The position numbers were made by a program, and so were the translations under genes. Shown one piece after another: positions 20,334 to 29,717 of a stretch of DNA of 64,000 nucleotides (the first letter of the stretch is position 1; every line of letters starts with the position of its first letter). The DNA comes from Thioclava sp. JE_KL1 (GTDB lineage Bacteria; Pseudomonadota; Alphaproteobacteria; Rhodobacterales; Rhodobacteraceae), in contig NZ_WBJS01000003.1 in NCBI RefSeq assembly GCF_009296265.1, positions 248,001 through 312,000 of the forward strand, read 5' to 3'. The notes under the pieces are model-generated. The model ran no database searches and was not told the DNA's origin. It worked only from the letters and a program-made list of their open reading frames with translations.

Positions 20334-21002
20334 ATGACCGAGCTGGTGATTTTCGACTGCGACGGGGTGCTGATCGATTCCGAGATCATCTCGGCGCAGA
20401 TGCTGATCGACGAGCTGGCCAAGCTGCGGGTGTCGATCGACCTCGACTATGTCGCACGGCATTTCCTCGGACGCTCCTACCCCACCGTGATGAAGCAGAT
20501 CCGCTACGAATTCGGGCTCGATCTGCCGGAGGAATTCGAGGCGCAGTATCGCGCGCGGCTTCTGGACGCGTTCGAGCGCGAGTTGCAGGTGATGCCGGGC
20601 GTGGCCGATGTGATGAAGAGGTTGGACGTGCCGTGGTGCGTGGCCACTTCGTCGAGCCAGCCGCGCGCGGAACGCTCGCTGGAAATCGCGGGGCTGCGCA
20701 AGCTGGTGGGCGACCGGTTGTTCACGGCAAGCGAGGTCGCGCATGGCAAACCCGCGCCCGATCTGTTCCTCCATGCGGCCAAGAAGATGGGCGTGACCCC
20801 TGCCCGCGCGCTGGTGGTCGAGGACAGTCTCAACGGCATCCGCGCCGGGCTTGCGGCAGGAATGGAAGTCTGGCGCTTCACCGGCGGCAGCCATCTGGCC
20901 GGGCGCGATCTGACCCCGCCCGAGGACGCGCAGCCGCATCGCGAATTTGCGCATTTCACCGAGTTCTTCCAGAATGAGCCGACTAGGGAGAAAGATTCGT
21001 GA
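20334..21002 (+). CDS. HAD-superfamily (subfamily IA) sugar phosphatase-like hydrolase
   Basis: The 222-residue protein has the four HAD motifs: FDCDGVLIDSE (nucleophile and acid aspartates), ATSSSQ, K in HGKPAPD, and VVEDSLNGIRAG. It most resembles phosphoglycolate- or sugar-phosphate-type phosphatases. The ATG at 20334 follows GGGGAGGAA. Its stop overlaps the next start (GTG, SorC-type regulator) by four bases. It heads the polyol gene cluster, so a phosphorylated sugar or polyol is a likely substrate, which the sequence alone does not prove. Confidence 0.87.
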   Translation: MTELVIFDCDGVLIDSEIISAQMLIDELAKLRVSIDLDYVARHFLGRSYPTVMKQIRYEFGLDLPEEFEAQYRARLLDAFERELQVMPGVADVMKRLDVPWCVATSSSQPRAERSLEIAGLRKLVGDRLFTASEVAHGKPAPDLFLHAAKKMGVTPARALVVEDSLNGIRAGLAAGMEVWRFTGGSHLAGRDLTPPEDAQPHREFAHFTEFFQNEPTREKDS

Positions 21003-21955
21003 ACCGTATGAGTGACGCCGAAACCTCGCGCGATGACGAGGCGGCACGGGCCGGATGGCTCTATTATGTCGGCGGAATGACGCAGGACCAGATCGCCGCC
21101 GAACTGGGCGTATCGCGCCAGCGCGCGCAGCGGCTGGTGAGCCGCGCGGTCTCCGAGGGGCTGGTGCGGGTGCGCATCGAGCACAAGATCGGGGCTTGTC
21201 TGGAACTGGAAGCGGCGCTGATCCGGCGCTTCGGCCTGCAGACGGCACGCGTCGCGCCCTCGCTGGGCGAACGGGGCGATCCCTCTGCGGCCACTGCGGC
21301 CTTCGCCGCCACGCTTCTCGAACGTATCCTCGCACGCTCCGAGCCGCAGGTGATCGCCTTCGGTACCGGTCGTTCGCTCTCGGCCATGGTGAACGAGGTG
21401 ATGCAGCGCCCCGCGACCGCGCATAAGATCGTCTCCCTGATCGGCAACATCGCGCCCGACGGCTCGGCCTCGTTCTACGACGTCATCATGCGCATGGCCG
21501 ACAAGCTGCGCCTGCCGCATTACCCGATGCTGGTGCCGGTGATCTCGGAGACGGTGGAAGAACGCGCGATGTTCGACAAGCTCAAGCCGGTTCAGGCGGT
21601 GCAGCGGCTTGCGGCGGCGGCAGATGCGACCTTCGTGGGCGTCGGTCAGTTGGGCGAGGACGCGCCGGTCTACAAGGACGGCTTCGTCACCCTTGCCGAG
21701 CTGGAGGAATTGCGCGCCGCGGGTGGCGTGGGCGAGCTCGTGGGCTCGTTCTACGATGCGCAGGGCAATTACATCGCCACCCCCACCACGGCGCGGTTCG
21801 GCTCGTTCCGGATCGAGCCCAAGCGCGAGGCCCCGGTGATCGGCATCGCAGCCGGCCCATCGAAACTGGTCGCGATTCGTGCAGCCCTTGCAGGCGGGCT
21901 TCTCAACGGGCTCGTGACCGATGAGCCGACGGCCCAGGCCCTGTTGGAAGACTGA
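20999..21955 (+). CDS. smoC: SorC/DeoR-type transcriptional regulator of polyol genes
   Basis: The 318-residue protein has an N-terminal helix-turn-helix (GGMTQDQIAAELGVSRQRAQRLVSRA) and a C-terminal SorC sugar-binding domain, with the ligand-site block FGTGRSLSAMVNEV and a GVGQLGEDAP segment. The likely start is the GTG at 20999, which has AGGGAGA seven bases upstream and overlaps the previous stop; an ATG at 21008 is possible. Its place before smoEFGK-smoS-mtlK, as in related Rhodobacterales, suggests that it controls sorbitol and mannitol uptake, probably through the palindromes at 22038-22074. The gene symbol follows that synteny. Confidence 0.85.
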   Translation: MNRMSDAETSRDDEAARAGWLYYVGGMTQDQIAAELGVSRQRAQRLVSRAVSEGLVRVRIEHKIGACLELEAALIRRFGLQTARVAPSLGERGDPSAATAAFAATLLERILARSEPQVIAFGTGRSLSAMVNEVMQRPATAHKIVSLIGNIAPDGSASFYDVIMRMADKLRLPHYPMLVPVISETVEERAMFDKLKPVQAVQRLAAAADATFVGVGQLGEDAPVYKDGFVTLAELEELRAAGGVGELVGSFYDAQGNYIATPTTARFGSFRIEPKREAPVIGIAAGPSKLVAIRAALAGGLLNGLVTDEPTAQALLED

Positions 21956-22017
21956 CGCCGAAACAAGGCGTTACTGTCAGCGTTAACAATTAATCAAGAC
22001 ATCGCAGTAATTCTGGA

Positions 22018-22047
22018 TTGACAGTTTAGGTCGTGTTTGTGAATATT
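22018..22047 (+). promoter_or_regulatory. Probable smoE promoter
   Basis: A perfect -35 box (TTGACA, 22018-22023) is followed after 18 bases by AATATT (22042-22047), a plausible -10 box. Confidence 0.6.
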
Positions 22048-22074
22048 TTCTCACAGTTTGGGCATATGCTCAAA
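22038..22074. promoter_or_regulatory. Two adjacent palindromes at the smoE promoter
   Basis: The first dyad, TGTGA-N8-TCACA (22038-22055), overlaps the -10 box. The second, TTTG-N10-CAAA with the inner core GCATATGC (22057-22074), follows after one base. Both are good operator candidates for the adjacent SorC-type regulator, or for a Crp-like protein at the first. Confidence 0.55.
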
Positions 22075-22092
22075 ACTCAAGGGAGGAAATCT

Positions 22093-23412
22093 ATGACTTA
22101 CACGATCCGGGCGCTCATGGGCGCCTGTGCTCTTGGCGCGCTTGCAACTGCCGCGGCTGCCGAGACCACCATCACCGTCGCAACCGTGAACAACGGCGAC
22201 ATGGTCCGCATGCAGGGCCTGATGGACGACTTCTACGCCGAGCATCCCGACATCAAAGTCGAATGGGTCACGCTGGAAGAGAACGTCCTGCGCCAGAAGG
22301 TCACCACCGACATCGCAACCAAGGGCGGTCAGTTCGACGTGCTGACCATCGGCACCTACGAGGTTCCGATCTGGGGCAAGCAGGGCTGGCTCGTGCCGCT
22401 CGACGGCATGCCCGACAGCTATGACGTGAACGACCTGCTGCCGCAGATCCGTTCGGGCCTGACGGTCGACGATCACCTCTATGCCGCGCCCTTCTACGGC
22501 GAGAGCTCCTTCGTGATGTATCGCAAGGACCTGATGGAAAAGGCCGGGATGGAAATGCCCGAGAAGCCGACCTGGTCCGACATCGAGAAAGCCGCCGCGG
22601 CGATGACCGACAAGGACAACGAAGTCTACGGCATCTGTCTGCGCGGCAAGGCCGGCTGGGGCGAGAACGCAGCCTTCCTGAGCGCGATGGACAACTCGAT
22701 GGGCGGTCGCTGGTTCGACGAGAACTGGACCCCGCAATTCGACACCGCGCCGTGGAAAGAGACCCTGACGCGCTATCTCGACATGATGAACAAATACGGA
22801 CCTCCGGGCGCCTCGTCCAACGGGTTCAACGAGAACCTCGCGCTGTTCCAGCAGGGCAAGTGCGGCATGTGGATCGACGCCACCGTGGCGGCTTCCTTCG
22901 TGACCAACCCGCAGGACTCGACCGTGGCCGACAAGGTGGGCTTCGCGCTCGCGCCGAACAAGGAAGGCGTGGACAAGCGCGCGAACTGGCTCTGGGCCTG
23001 GTCGCTGGCGATCCCGGCGGGCACCCAGAAGGAAGAGGCTGCCAAGACCTTCATCGAATGGGCGACCTCCAAGCACTACACCGAGCTGGTTGCCGAGAAA
23101 GAAGGCTGGGCGAACGTGCCCCCGGGCACCCGCACCTCGCTCTACGAGAACCCGAAATATCTCGAAGCGGCGCCCTTCGCGAAGCTGACGCTCGACTCGA
23201 TCAACGCAGCTGACCCGAAGAACCCCTCGGTCCAGCCGGTCCCCTATACGGGCGTCCAGTTCGTCGCGATCCCCGAGTTCCAGGCGATCGGCACCGCTGT
23301 CGGTCAGCAGTTCTCGGCGGCTCTCGCAGGGCAAGTCTCGGCCGATCAGGCGCTGCAAAGCGCACAAAGTCTGACCGAGCGTGAGATGAAGAAGGCCGGT
23401 TACATCAAGTAA
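22093..23412 (+). CDS. smoE: Sorbitol/mannitol ABC transporter, substrate-binding protein
   Basis: The 439-residue periplasmic protein binds polyols for the SmoFGK importer. It has a Sec signal peptide (to about residue 23, TAAAAE) and the fold of solute-binding family 1, with the sorbitol/mannitol-type blocks GGQFDVLTIGTYEVPIWGKQ and PFYGESSFVMYRKDL. The ATG at 22093 follows GGGAGGAA; an upstream in-frame GTG (22033) lies inside the promoter region. A strong hairpin separates it from smoF, which usually gives the binding protein a higher level than the permeases. Confidence 0.92.
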   Translation: MTYTIRALMGACALGALATAAAAETTITVATVNNGDMVRMQGLMDDFYAEHPDIKVEWVTLEENVLRQKVTTDIATKGGQFDVLTIGTYEVPIWGKQGWLVPLDGMPDSYDVNDLLPQIRSGLTVDDHLYAAPFYGESSFVMYRKDLMEKAGMEMPEKPTWSDIEKAAAAMTDKDNEVYGICLRGKAGWGENAAFLSAMDNSMGGRWFDENWTPQFDTAPWKETLTRYLDMMNKYGPPGASSNGFNENLALFQQGKCGMWIDATVAASFVTNPQDSTVADKVGFALAPNKEGVDKRANWLWAWSLAIPAGTQKEEAAKTFIEWATSKHYTELVAEKEGWANVPPGTRTSLYENPKYLEAAPFAKLTLDSINAADPKNPSVQPVPYTGVQFVAIPEFQAIGTAVGQQFSAALAGQVSADQALQSAQSLTEREMKKAGYIK

Positions 23413-23430
23413 CCTGCCCCCTCCCTGGCC

Positions 23431-23466
23431 GGGGCGGTCATTTTGGGTCTGACCGCCCCGTGCCTC
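23431..23466 (+). terminator. Intra-operon hairpin between smoE and smoF
   Basis: A perfect ten-base stem (GGGGCGGTCA / TGACCGCCCC) with a nine-base loop is followed by a loose T tract. It probably causes partial termination or protects the smoE mRNA. Confidence 0.75.
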
Positions 23467-23499
23467 TTTTTGCAACTCCCGATAACCGGAGCCGGACCG

Positions 23500-24372
23500 A
23501 TGTCCACGCAAGCCTCGCGCTCTGCCGCGCGCCTTATGATTTCGCCATCCGTCATCTTGCTGTTTCTTTGGATGGCAGTGCCATTGGGCATGACGATCTG
23601 GTTCTCGTTCCAGCGCTACAACCTGTTGATGCCCGGTCAGGGCGGCTTCGTTGGCTGGGACAATTACTATTACTTCCTGACCGATCCCGCCTTCTTCACC
23701 GCGTTGATCAATACGCTGGTACTGGTGGGGGGCGTGCTTCTGATCACCGTGTTCGGTGGCATCCTGCTCGCGCTGCTGCTCGATCAACCGATCTTCGGCC
23801 AAGGCATCGTGCGGGTCCTCGTGATCGCACCGTTCTTCGTGATGCCGACCGTGTCCGCGCTGGTGTGGAAGAACATGCTCTATAATCCGGTGAACGGCAT
23901 TTTTGCCTATCTCGCCAAGGCGATAGGGCTGCAACCATACGACTTTCTCGCCCATGCGCCGATGCTCTCGATCACCATTATCGTGGCATGGCAGTGGCTG
24001 CCCTTCGCGACGCTGATCCTGCTGACCGCGCTGCAATCGCTCGATAGCGAGCAGCTGGAGGCCGCCGAGATGGACGGTGCCGGTGCGCTGTCGCGGTTCT
24101 TCTACATCATGCTGCCGCACCTCGCGCGCGCCGCGACCGTCGTGATCCTCATTCAAACGATCTTCCTGCTGTCCACCTTCGCGGAAATCCTCGTGACCAC
24201 GAATGGCGGCCCGGGCAACGCGTCCACCACGCTGACCTACCTCGTCTATGTCCAGTCGCTGCTGCAATTCGACGTGGGCGGAGGCGCTGCTGGCGGTGTG
24301 ATCGCCGTGATCCTCGCAAATATCGTCGCGATCTTCCTGATGCGGATGATCGGCAAGAACCTGGAGGCGTAA
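23500..24372 (+). CDS. smoF: Sorbitol/mannitol ABC transporter permease
   Basis: The 290-residue inner-membrane protein has six predicted transmembrane helices and the binding-protein-dependent transport signature EAAEMDGAGALSRFFYIMLP, where the ATPase subunit docks. It forms the channel with SmoG. The ATG at 23500 (MSTQASRSAARL) is preferred over a longer frame that would run through the hairpin. It is followed by smoG after four bases. Confidence 0.92.
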   Translation: MSTQASRSAARLMISPSVILLFLWMAVPLGMTIWFSFQRYNLLMPGQGGFVGWDNYYYFLTDPAFFTALINTLVLVGGVLLITVFGGILLALLLDQPIFGQGIVRVLVIAPFFVMPTVSALVWKNMLYNPVNGIFAYLAKAIGLQPYDFLAHAPMLSITIIVAWQWLPFATLILLTALQSLDSEQLEAAEMDGAGALSRFFYIMLPHLARAATVVILIQTIFLLSTFAEILVTTNGGPGNASTTLTYLVYVQSLLQFDVGGGAAGGVIAVILANIVAIFLMRMIGKNLEA

Positions 24373-24376
24373 TCCA

Positions 24377-25207
24377 ATGGCGCGCAAAATCTCCAACCGC
24401 CGCCGCGTGATCATGTCGGTGATCGCATGGGCGCTGGCCTTCGTGATCTTCTTCCCGATCCTCTGGACGATCATCCTGTCGTTCAAGACCGAGGGCAATG
24501 CGATCAAGGCGCCCTGGGACGTGCTGACCTCGTCCTGGACGTTTGACAGCTACCACGTCGTGCAGGAGCGCTCGAACTACTTCCGCCACTTCATGAACTC
24601 GGTGGTGATCTCCTTCGGCTCCACCCTGCTGGCGCTGGTCATCGCGATCCCCTCTGCCTGGGCCATGGCTTTCGTGCCGGGCAAGCGCACCAAGGACGTG
24701 CTGATGTGGATGCTGTCCACGAAGATGATGCCCGCGGTGGGCGTGCTCGTCCCGATCTACCTGATGTTCCGCGACTGGGGCCTTCTGGATACGCGGACCG
24801 GTCTGGTCATCGTGCTGTGCCTGATGAACCTGCCGATCGTGATCTGGATGCTCTTCACCTACTTCAAGGAAATCCCGAAGGACATCCTCGAAGCCGCGCG
24901 CATGGACGGGGCGACGCTGGGGGGCGAGATCCTCTACGTGCTCACCCCGATGGCTGTGCCCGGTATCGCCTCGACGCTTCTGCTGAACGTGATCCTCGCT
25001 TGGAACGAAGCGTTCTGGACCCTGAACCTGACGGCGGCGAAAGCCGCCCCCCTCACCGCTTTCATTGCCGCCTATTCCAGCCCCGAAGGGCTGTTCTACG
25101 CGAAACTCTCTGCCGCCTCGACGCTCGCTATCGCACCGATCCTGATCCTCGGCTGGTTCAGCCAGAAACAGCTGGTGCGTGGCCTGACCTTCGGCGCCGT
25201 GAAATAA
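24377..25207 (+). CDS. smoG: Sorbitol/mannitol ABC transporter permease
   Basis: The 276-residue MalG-type permease has six transmembrane helices and the EAA loop EAARMDGATLGGEILYVLTP. It pairs with SmoF in the inner membrane. The gap of four bases from smoF and 12 bases to smoK shows one operon. Confidence 0.92.
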   Translation: MARKISNRRRVIMSVIAWALAFVIFFPILWTIILSFKTEGNAIKAPWDVLTSSWTFDSYHVVQERSNYFRHFMNSVVISFGSTLLALVIAIPSAWAMAFVPGKRTKDVLMWMLSTKMMPAVGVLVPIYLMFRDWGLLDTRTGLVIVLCLMNLPIVIWMLFTYFKEIPKDILEAARMDGATLGGEILYVLTPMAVPGIASTLLLNVILAWNEAFWTLNLTAAKAAPLTAFIAAYSSPEGLFYAKLSAASTLAIAPILILGWFSQKQLVRGLTFGAVK

Positions 25208-25219
25208 GGAGCTAAACCC

Positions 25220-26215
25220 ATGGGACAAATAACCCTCAAGGGCGTCCGCAAGGCCTTCGGCGATGTCGAGGTCATCCCCCCGCTCGATCTGGAAATCAAC
25301 GATGGCGAGTTCGTCGTCTTCGTCGGCCCCTCGGGCTGCGGCAAATCCACCCTTCTGCGCCTGATCGCGGGTCTGGAAGATGTCTCCGGCGGCGAGATCG
25401 AGATCAACGGTCAACCTTCGGCCGAACTGCCCCCCGCCAAACGCGGTCTGGCGATGGTGTTCCAATCCTACGCGCTCTACCCGCATATGTCGGTGCGCAA
25501 GAACATCGCCTTCCCGCTGAAGATGGCGAAGCTCGATCAGGCGGCGGCGAAGGAGAAGGTCGACAATGCCGCGCGCATTCTCAACCTCACCGACTATCTC
25601 GACCGCCGTCCCGGCCAGCTTTCGGGCGGTCAGCGTCAGCGGGTCGCGATCGGCCGCGCCATCGTGCGTGAACCGGCGGCGTTCCTCTTCGACGAGCCGC
25701 TGTCGAACCTCGATGCAGCGCTGCGCGTGAACATGCGTCTTGAGATTTCCGAGCTGCACCAGAAACTGAAGACCACGATGGTCTATGTGACGCACGATCA
25801 GGTCGAGGCAATGACCATGGCCGACAAGATCGTCGTGCTGCAGGCTGGCCGCATCGAACAGGTCGGCTCGCCGCTGGAACTCTATCGCACGCCGCGCAAC
25901 AAGTTCGTCGCGGGCTTCATCGGCTCGCCGAAGATGAACTTTATCGAAGGCGACGAGGCCGCGAAGTACGGCGCCGACAGCATCGGCATCCGCCCCGAAC
26001 ATATCGAGGTCTCGACCACGGAAGGCGCGTGGAAAGGCACTGTCGGCGTCTCCGAGCATCTGGGATCGGACACCTTCCTGCATGTCGACACCGAGTATGG
26101 CCTCATCAACGTGCGCGGCGGCGGCGAGATCGGCCTGCACGCGGGCGACACGGTCTTCCTGACGCCCGATCTGAGCCAGCTTCACAAATTCGACGCGCAA
26201 GGGCAGGCAATCTGA
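25220..26215 (+). CDS. smoK: Sorbitol/mannitol ABC transporter ATP-binding protein
   Basis: The 331-residue MalK-type ATPase powers SmoFG. It has Walker A (GPSGCGKST, about residue 36), the ABC signature [14 protein letters not shown], Walker B ([11 protein letters not shown]), the H-loop ([11 protein letters not shown]) and a C-terminal TOBE-like domain. The ATG follows AAGGAG. Its stop overlaps the smoS start by one base (TGATG). Confidence 0.94.
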   Translation: MGQITLKGVRKAFGDVEVIPPLDLEINDGEFVVFVGPSGCGKSTLLRLIAGLEDVSGGEIEINGQPSAELPPAKRGLAMVFQSYALYPHMSVRKNIAFPLKMAKLDQAAAKEKVDNAARILNLTDYLDRRPGQLSGGQRQRVAIGRAIVREPAAFLFDEPLSNLDAALRVNMRLEISELHQKLKTTMVYVTHDQVEAMTMADKIVVLQAGRIEQVGSPLELYRTPRNKFVAGFIGSPKMNFIEGDEAAKYGADSIGIRPEHIEVSTTEGAWKGTVGVSEHLGSDTFLHVDTEYGLINVRGGGEIGLHAGDTVFLTPDLSQLHKFDAQGQAI

Positions 26216-26976
26216 TGCGACTGAAAGGCAAACGCGCCCTGATCACCGGGGCAGCCCGCGGGATCGGCCGCGCCTTCGCGGAGAAATACATCGCGGAAGG
26301 CGCGGAGGTCGTGATCGGCGATATCGACATGGCCCGGGCCGAGGATACGGCGGCCGAGATCGGTGCTGTCGCACTGAAGCTCGACGTGACCGACGCGGCG
26401 AGCATCGACGCTGCGATGGAGAAGATGCGCGCCTCGGGCGGGATCGACATCCTGATCAACAACGCGGCGATCTTCACCGCGGCCCCCCTCGTAGAGATCA
26501 CCCACGAAGACTACGCCCGTGTCTTCAAGATCAATGTCGAAGGCACGCTGTTCATGATGCAGGCGGCGGCGAAAGAGATGATCGCGCAGGCACGTGGCGG
26601 CAAGATCATCAACATGGCGTCTCAGGCCGGGCGGCGTGGCGAAGCTCTGGTGGCGGTCTATTGCGCCTCCAAGGCCGCGGTCATCAGCCTCACCCAATCG
26701 GCGGGTCTGAACCTGATCGAACACGGCATCAACGTGAACGCGATCGCACCCGGAGTGGTCGACGGCGAGCATTGGGACGGCGTCGACGCCTTCTTCGCGA
26801 AATACGAGAACAAACCCTTGGGCCAGAAGAAAAAAGAGGTGGGCGAGTCCGTCCCCTTCGGTCGCATGGGCACGGCTGCCGACCTGACCGGCATGGCCGT
26901 TTTCCTCGCCTCGGACGAGGCCGAATACATCGTCGCCCAGACCTACAATGTCGACGGCGGAAACTGGATGAGCTGA
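26215..26976 (+). CDS. smoS: Sorbitol dehydrogenase (short-chain dehydrogenase)
   Basis: The 253-residue SDR enzyme oxidises sorbitol to fructose with NAD. The cofactor motif TGAARGIGRA, the Asp for NAD preference (GDIDMA), and the catalytic Ser and Tyr-x-x-x-Lys (NMASQAG, YCASK) are present. The family and the gene order match the characterised Rhodobacter sphaeroides SmoS. Translation is coupled to smoK through TGATG. Confidence 0.92.
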   Translation: MRLKGKRALITGAARGIGRAFAEKYIAEGAEVVIGDIDMARAEDTAAEIGAVALKLDVTDAASIDAAMEKMRASGGIDILINNAAIFTAAPLVEITHEDYARVFKINVEGTLFMMQAAAKEMIAQARGGKIINMASQAGRRGEALVAVYCASKAAVISLTQSAGLNLIEHGINVNAIAPGVVDGEHWDGVDAFFAKYENKPLGQKKKEVGESVPFGRMGTAADLTGMAVFLASDEAEYIVAQTYNVDGGNWMS

Positions 26977-26977
26977 T

Positions 26978-28444
26978 ATGACACTTTCCAACGACACCCT
27001 CTCCGAGCTTCCCGCAGACGTGGCGCGCCCCGGTTACGACCGTGCCGCGCTCACCCCCGGCATCGTTCATATCGGCTGCGGCAATTTCCACCGGGCGCAT
27101 CAGGCAGTCTATCTCGACGATCTGTTCAATCTGGGCGAAGGCCATGACTGGGCGCTCATGGGCGCGGGCGTTCGCCCGGGAGATGCCAAGATGCGCGACG
27201 CGGTTTTGGCGCAGGACGGTCTGTATAGTGTGATCGAGCTGGACCCGGCGGCAAAATCGGCCCGCGTGATCGGCTCGATGGTCGGCTTCGCCGAGGTCGC
27301 TTCGGGCAATGCGCCGCTGATCGCCGCGATGTCGCAGCCCAGCGTGCGGATCGTGTCGCTCACCGTGACCGAGGGCGGCTATTACATCGACCCGAAGACC
27401 GGGACGTTCAGCCCGACGCATCCGGACATTCAGGCCGATGCGGCCAATCCCGACGCCCCCGAGACCGCCTTCGGCGCGATCATTGCGGCGCTGAAAGCGC
27501 GCCGTGCCTCGGGTGTGCCGCCCTTCACTGTGATGTGCTGCGACAACGTCCCCCATAACGGCCATGTCACCCGCGATGCGGTGTGCGGGCTGGCGGAACT
27601 GTCGGACCCGGAACTGAGCGCGTGGATCAAGGCCAATGTCGCCTTCCCGAACTCGATGGTGGACCGGATCACTCCCGCCACCGGCCCGCGCGAACGTGCG
27701 CTGGCCCAAAGCTTCGGGATCGAAGACGCCGCCCCCGTCACCTGCGAGCCCTTCCGCCAATGGGTGATGGAGGACAATTTCCCTGCAGGCCGTCCCGCGC
27801 TGGAGAAGGTCGACGTGACCTTCACCGATGCGGTCGACCGGTTCGAAACGATGAAAATCCGGATCCTCAACGGCGGGCACGCGATCATCGCCTATGCTGC
27901 CGGGCTGCGCGACATCGAATACGCCCATGAGGCGATGGCCGACGATCAGATCCGCGCCTATCTCGACAAGATCGAGACGACCGAGATCCTGCCCATCGTA
28001 CCGCCGGTGCCGGAGACAGATCTCAATGATTACAAGCAGCTGATCCTAAACCGCTTCTCGAACCCGGAAGTGGCCGACACGATCCGCCGCCTGTGCCTCG
28101 ACGGGTCGAACCGGCAGCCGAAGTTCATCATCACCTCGATCAACGACTGCGTCGCGCAGGGCCGCGATTGCACCGGGCTGATCCTCGAAAGCGCGCTGTG
28201 GTGCCGCTATTGCTACGGCACCAGCGAGACCGGGGCGGAGATCGCGCCGAACGATCCGAACTGGGATCACCTCGTCGCGCAGTCGAAGCTGGCGAAGGAG
28301 CGCCCCGCCGCGTGGCTGGAGATGTCCGAGATTTACGGCGATCTGGCCGAGAATGCCGAGGTCGTGGCGAAATTCACAGAACTTCTGAACGACGTCTGGG
28401 CGCGCGGCTCGCACTCGGTGATCGCGGATTATCTGGCGGGCTGA
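26978..28444 (+). CDS. mtlK: Mannitol 2-dehydrogenase
   Basis: The 488-residue enzyme of the long-chain polyol dehydrogenase family oxidises mannitol to fructose. The N-terminal NAD-binding motif GIVHIGCGNFHRAHQA and the catalytic region with KIRILNGGHAIIAY are visible; the latter contains the conserved Lys, Asn and His set of the family. The start lies one base after the smoS stop. It closes the polyol operon. No fructokinase gene follows in this window, so the fructose formed must be phosphorylated by a kinase encoded elsewhere. Confidence 0.93.
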   Translation: MTLSNDTLSELPADVARPGYDRAALTPGIVHIGCGNFHRAHQAVYLDDLFNLGEGHDWALMGAGVRPGDAKMRDAVLAQDGLYSVIELDPAAKSARVIGSMVGFAEVASGNAPLIAAMSQPSVRIVSLTVTEGGYYIDPKTGTFSPTHPDIQADAANPDAPETAFGAIIAALKARRASGVPPFTVMCCDNVPHNGHVTRDAVCGLAELSDPELSAWIKANVAFPNSMVDRITPATGPRERALAQSFGIEDAAPVTCEPFRQWVMEDNFPAGRPALEKVDVTFTDAVDRFETMKIRILNGGHAIIAYAAGLRDIEYAHEAMADDQIRAYLDKIETTEILPIVPPVPETDLNDYKQLILNRFSNPEVADTIRRLCLDGSNRQPKFIITSINDCVAQGRDCTGLILESALWCRYCYGTSETGAEIAPNDPNWDHLVAQSKLAKERPAAWLEMSEIYGDLAENAEVVAKFTELLNDVWARGSHSVIADYLAG

Positions 28445-28571
28445 CGGCCCGCCCCCTTCCCTCGATGCTCCCCCCTTGCAAAACTCTCGCAAGGATTCGA
28501 AATTAAACGGGTGTTCAATTCATCCGGTTGAGGTCGAGCCTTTGCCGAAAGTGAGCTCGGGGAGGAGTTTC

Positions 28572-29717
28572 ATGGATTACGCGCTCAGCGAGGAACAGCA
28601 GGCCATTTTCGATATGGCTTACGCCTTCGGGCAAGACGAGATCGCCCCCCATGCCGAGGCGTGGGAAGAGGCGGGCACGATCCCGAAAGAGCTCTGGCCG
28701 AAAGTGGCCGAGCTGGGTCTGGGTGGAATTTACGTCTCCGAAGACTATGGCGGATCGGGACTGTCGCGCCTCGATGCGACGCTCGTCTTCGAGGCGCTGG
28801 CGATGTCCTGCCCGGCCGTGGGCTCGTTCCTGTCGATCCACAACATGTGCGGCGGCATGATCGACAAATTCGGCTCGGACGAGGACAAGGCGCGCTGGCT
28901 GCCCGATCTGGTCAGCATGAAGAAAGTCTTCTCCTACTGCCTGACCGAGCCGGGCTCGGGCTCGGACGCGGCGGCTCTGCGCACCAAAGCCGAGCGTTCG
29001 AACGAGGGCTGGGTGCTCAACGGCACCAAGGCGTTCATCTCGGGCGGCGGCTATTCGGATGTCTATGTGACGATGGTCCGCACCGGCGATCCGGGGCCCA
29101 AGGGCATCTCCACCGTGGTCGTCGAGGACGGCGCAAAGGGTCTCAGCTTCGGCGGGCTGGAGCGCAAGATGGGCTGGAAAGCCCAGCCGACCGCGCAGGT
29201 GCAATTCGACGATTGCCACATTCCGGCGGAGAATCTGCTGGGCGAAGAGGGCAAAGGTTTCAGTTATGCGATGGCAGGCCTCGATGGCGGGCGCCTGAAT
29301 ATCGCGGCCTCGGCTTTGGGCGGCGCGCAGGCCGCGCTGACCAAGACGCTGGCCTATATGGGCGAGCGCAAGGCCTTCGGCAAATCGCTCGATCAGTTCC
29401 AGGCGCTGCAATTCCGCCTCGCCGAGATGGAGGTAAAACTCGAATCCGCGCGCACCTTCCTGCGTCAGGCGGCATGGAAGCTCGACAACAAGACCCATGA
29501 TGCAACGAAGTTCTGCGCCATGGCTAAACTCTATGTGACGGATGCCTCATTCGATGTGGCAAACCAATGCCTGCAATTGCATGGTGGTTACGGCTATCTT
29601 GCCGATTACGGGATCGAGAAGCTCGTACGCGACCTGCGCGTGCACCAGATCCTTGAAGGTACGAATGAAATCATGCGGCTGATCATCAGTCGCGCGATGC
29701 TGGCGGAGCGTGGATGA
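28572..29717 (+). CDS. Acyl-CoA dehydrogenase, probably isobutyryl-CoA dehydrogenase
   Basis: The 381-residue flavoprotein has the acyl-CoA dehydrogenase signatures CLTEPGSGSDA (FAD/substrate region) and the C-terminal block LEGTNEIMR, in which the first Glu is the position of the catalytic base in short-chain enzymes. It fits the ACAD8 type, and the two downstream genes encode the next steps of valine breakdown (3-hydroxyisobutyryl-CoA hydrolase and 3-hydroxyisobutyrate dehydrogenase). Isobutyryl-CoA is therefore the likely substrate. The ATG at 28572 has GGGGAGGAG upstream. Its stop overlaps the next start by four bases. Confidence 0.88.
   Translation: MDYALSEEQQAIFDMAYAFGQDEIAPHAEAWEEAGTIPKELWPKVAELGLGGIYVSEDYGGSGLSRLDATLVFEALAMSCPAVGSFLSIHNMCGGMIDKFGSDEDKARWLPDLVSMKKVFSYCLTEPGSGSDAAALRTKAERSNEGWVLNGTKAFISGGGYSDVYVTMVRTGDPGPKGISTVVVEDGAKGLSFGGLERKMGWKAQPTAQVQFDDCHIPAENLLGEEGKGFSYAMAGLDGGRLNIAASALGGAQAALTKTLAYMGERKAFGKSLDQFQALQFRLAEMEVKLESARTFLRQAAWKLDNKTHDATKFCAMAKLYVTDASFDVANQCLQLHGGYGYLADYGIEKLVRDLRVHQILEGTNEIMRLIISRAMLAERG

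Noticed and set aside
22038-22055. The smoE dyad as a standard Crp site
   Set aside because: The half-sites are right (TGTGA/TCACA), but the spacer is eight bases instead of six, and it overlaps the -10 box, where activation is not expected.
22051-26200. Very long minus-strand open frames opposite smoE, smoF, smoG and smoK
   Set aside because: They are antisense shadows with Arg/His-rich translations and no recognisable domain. All real genes here lie on the plus strand with good ribosome sites.
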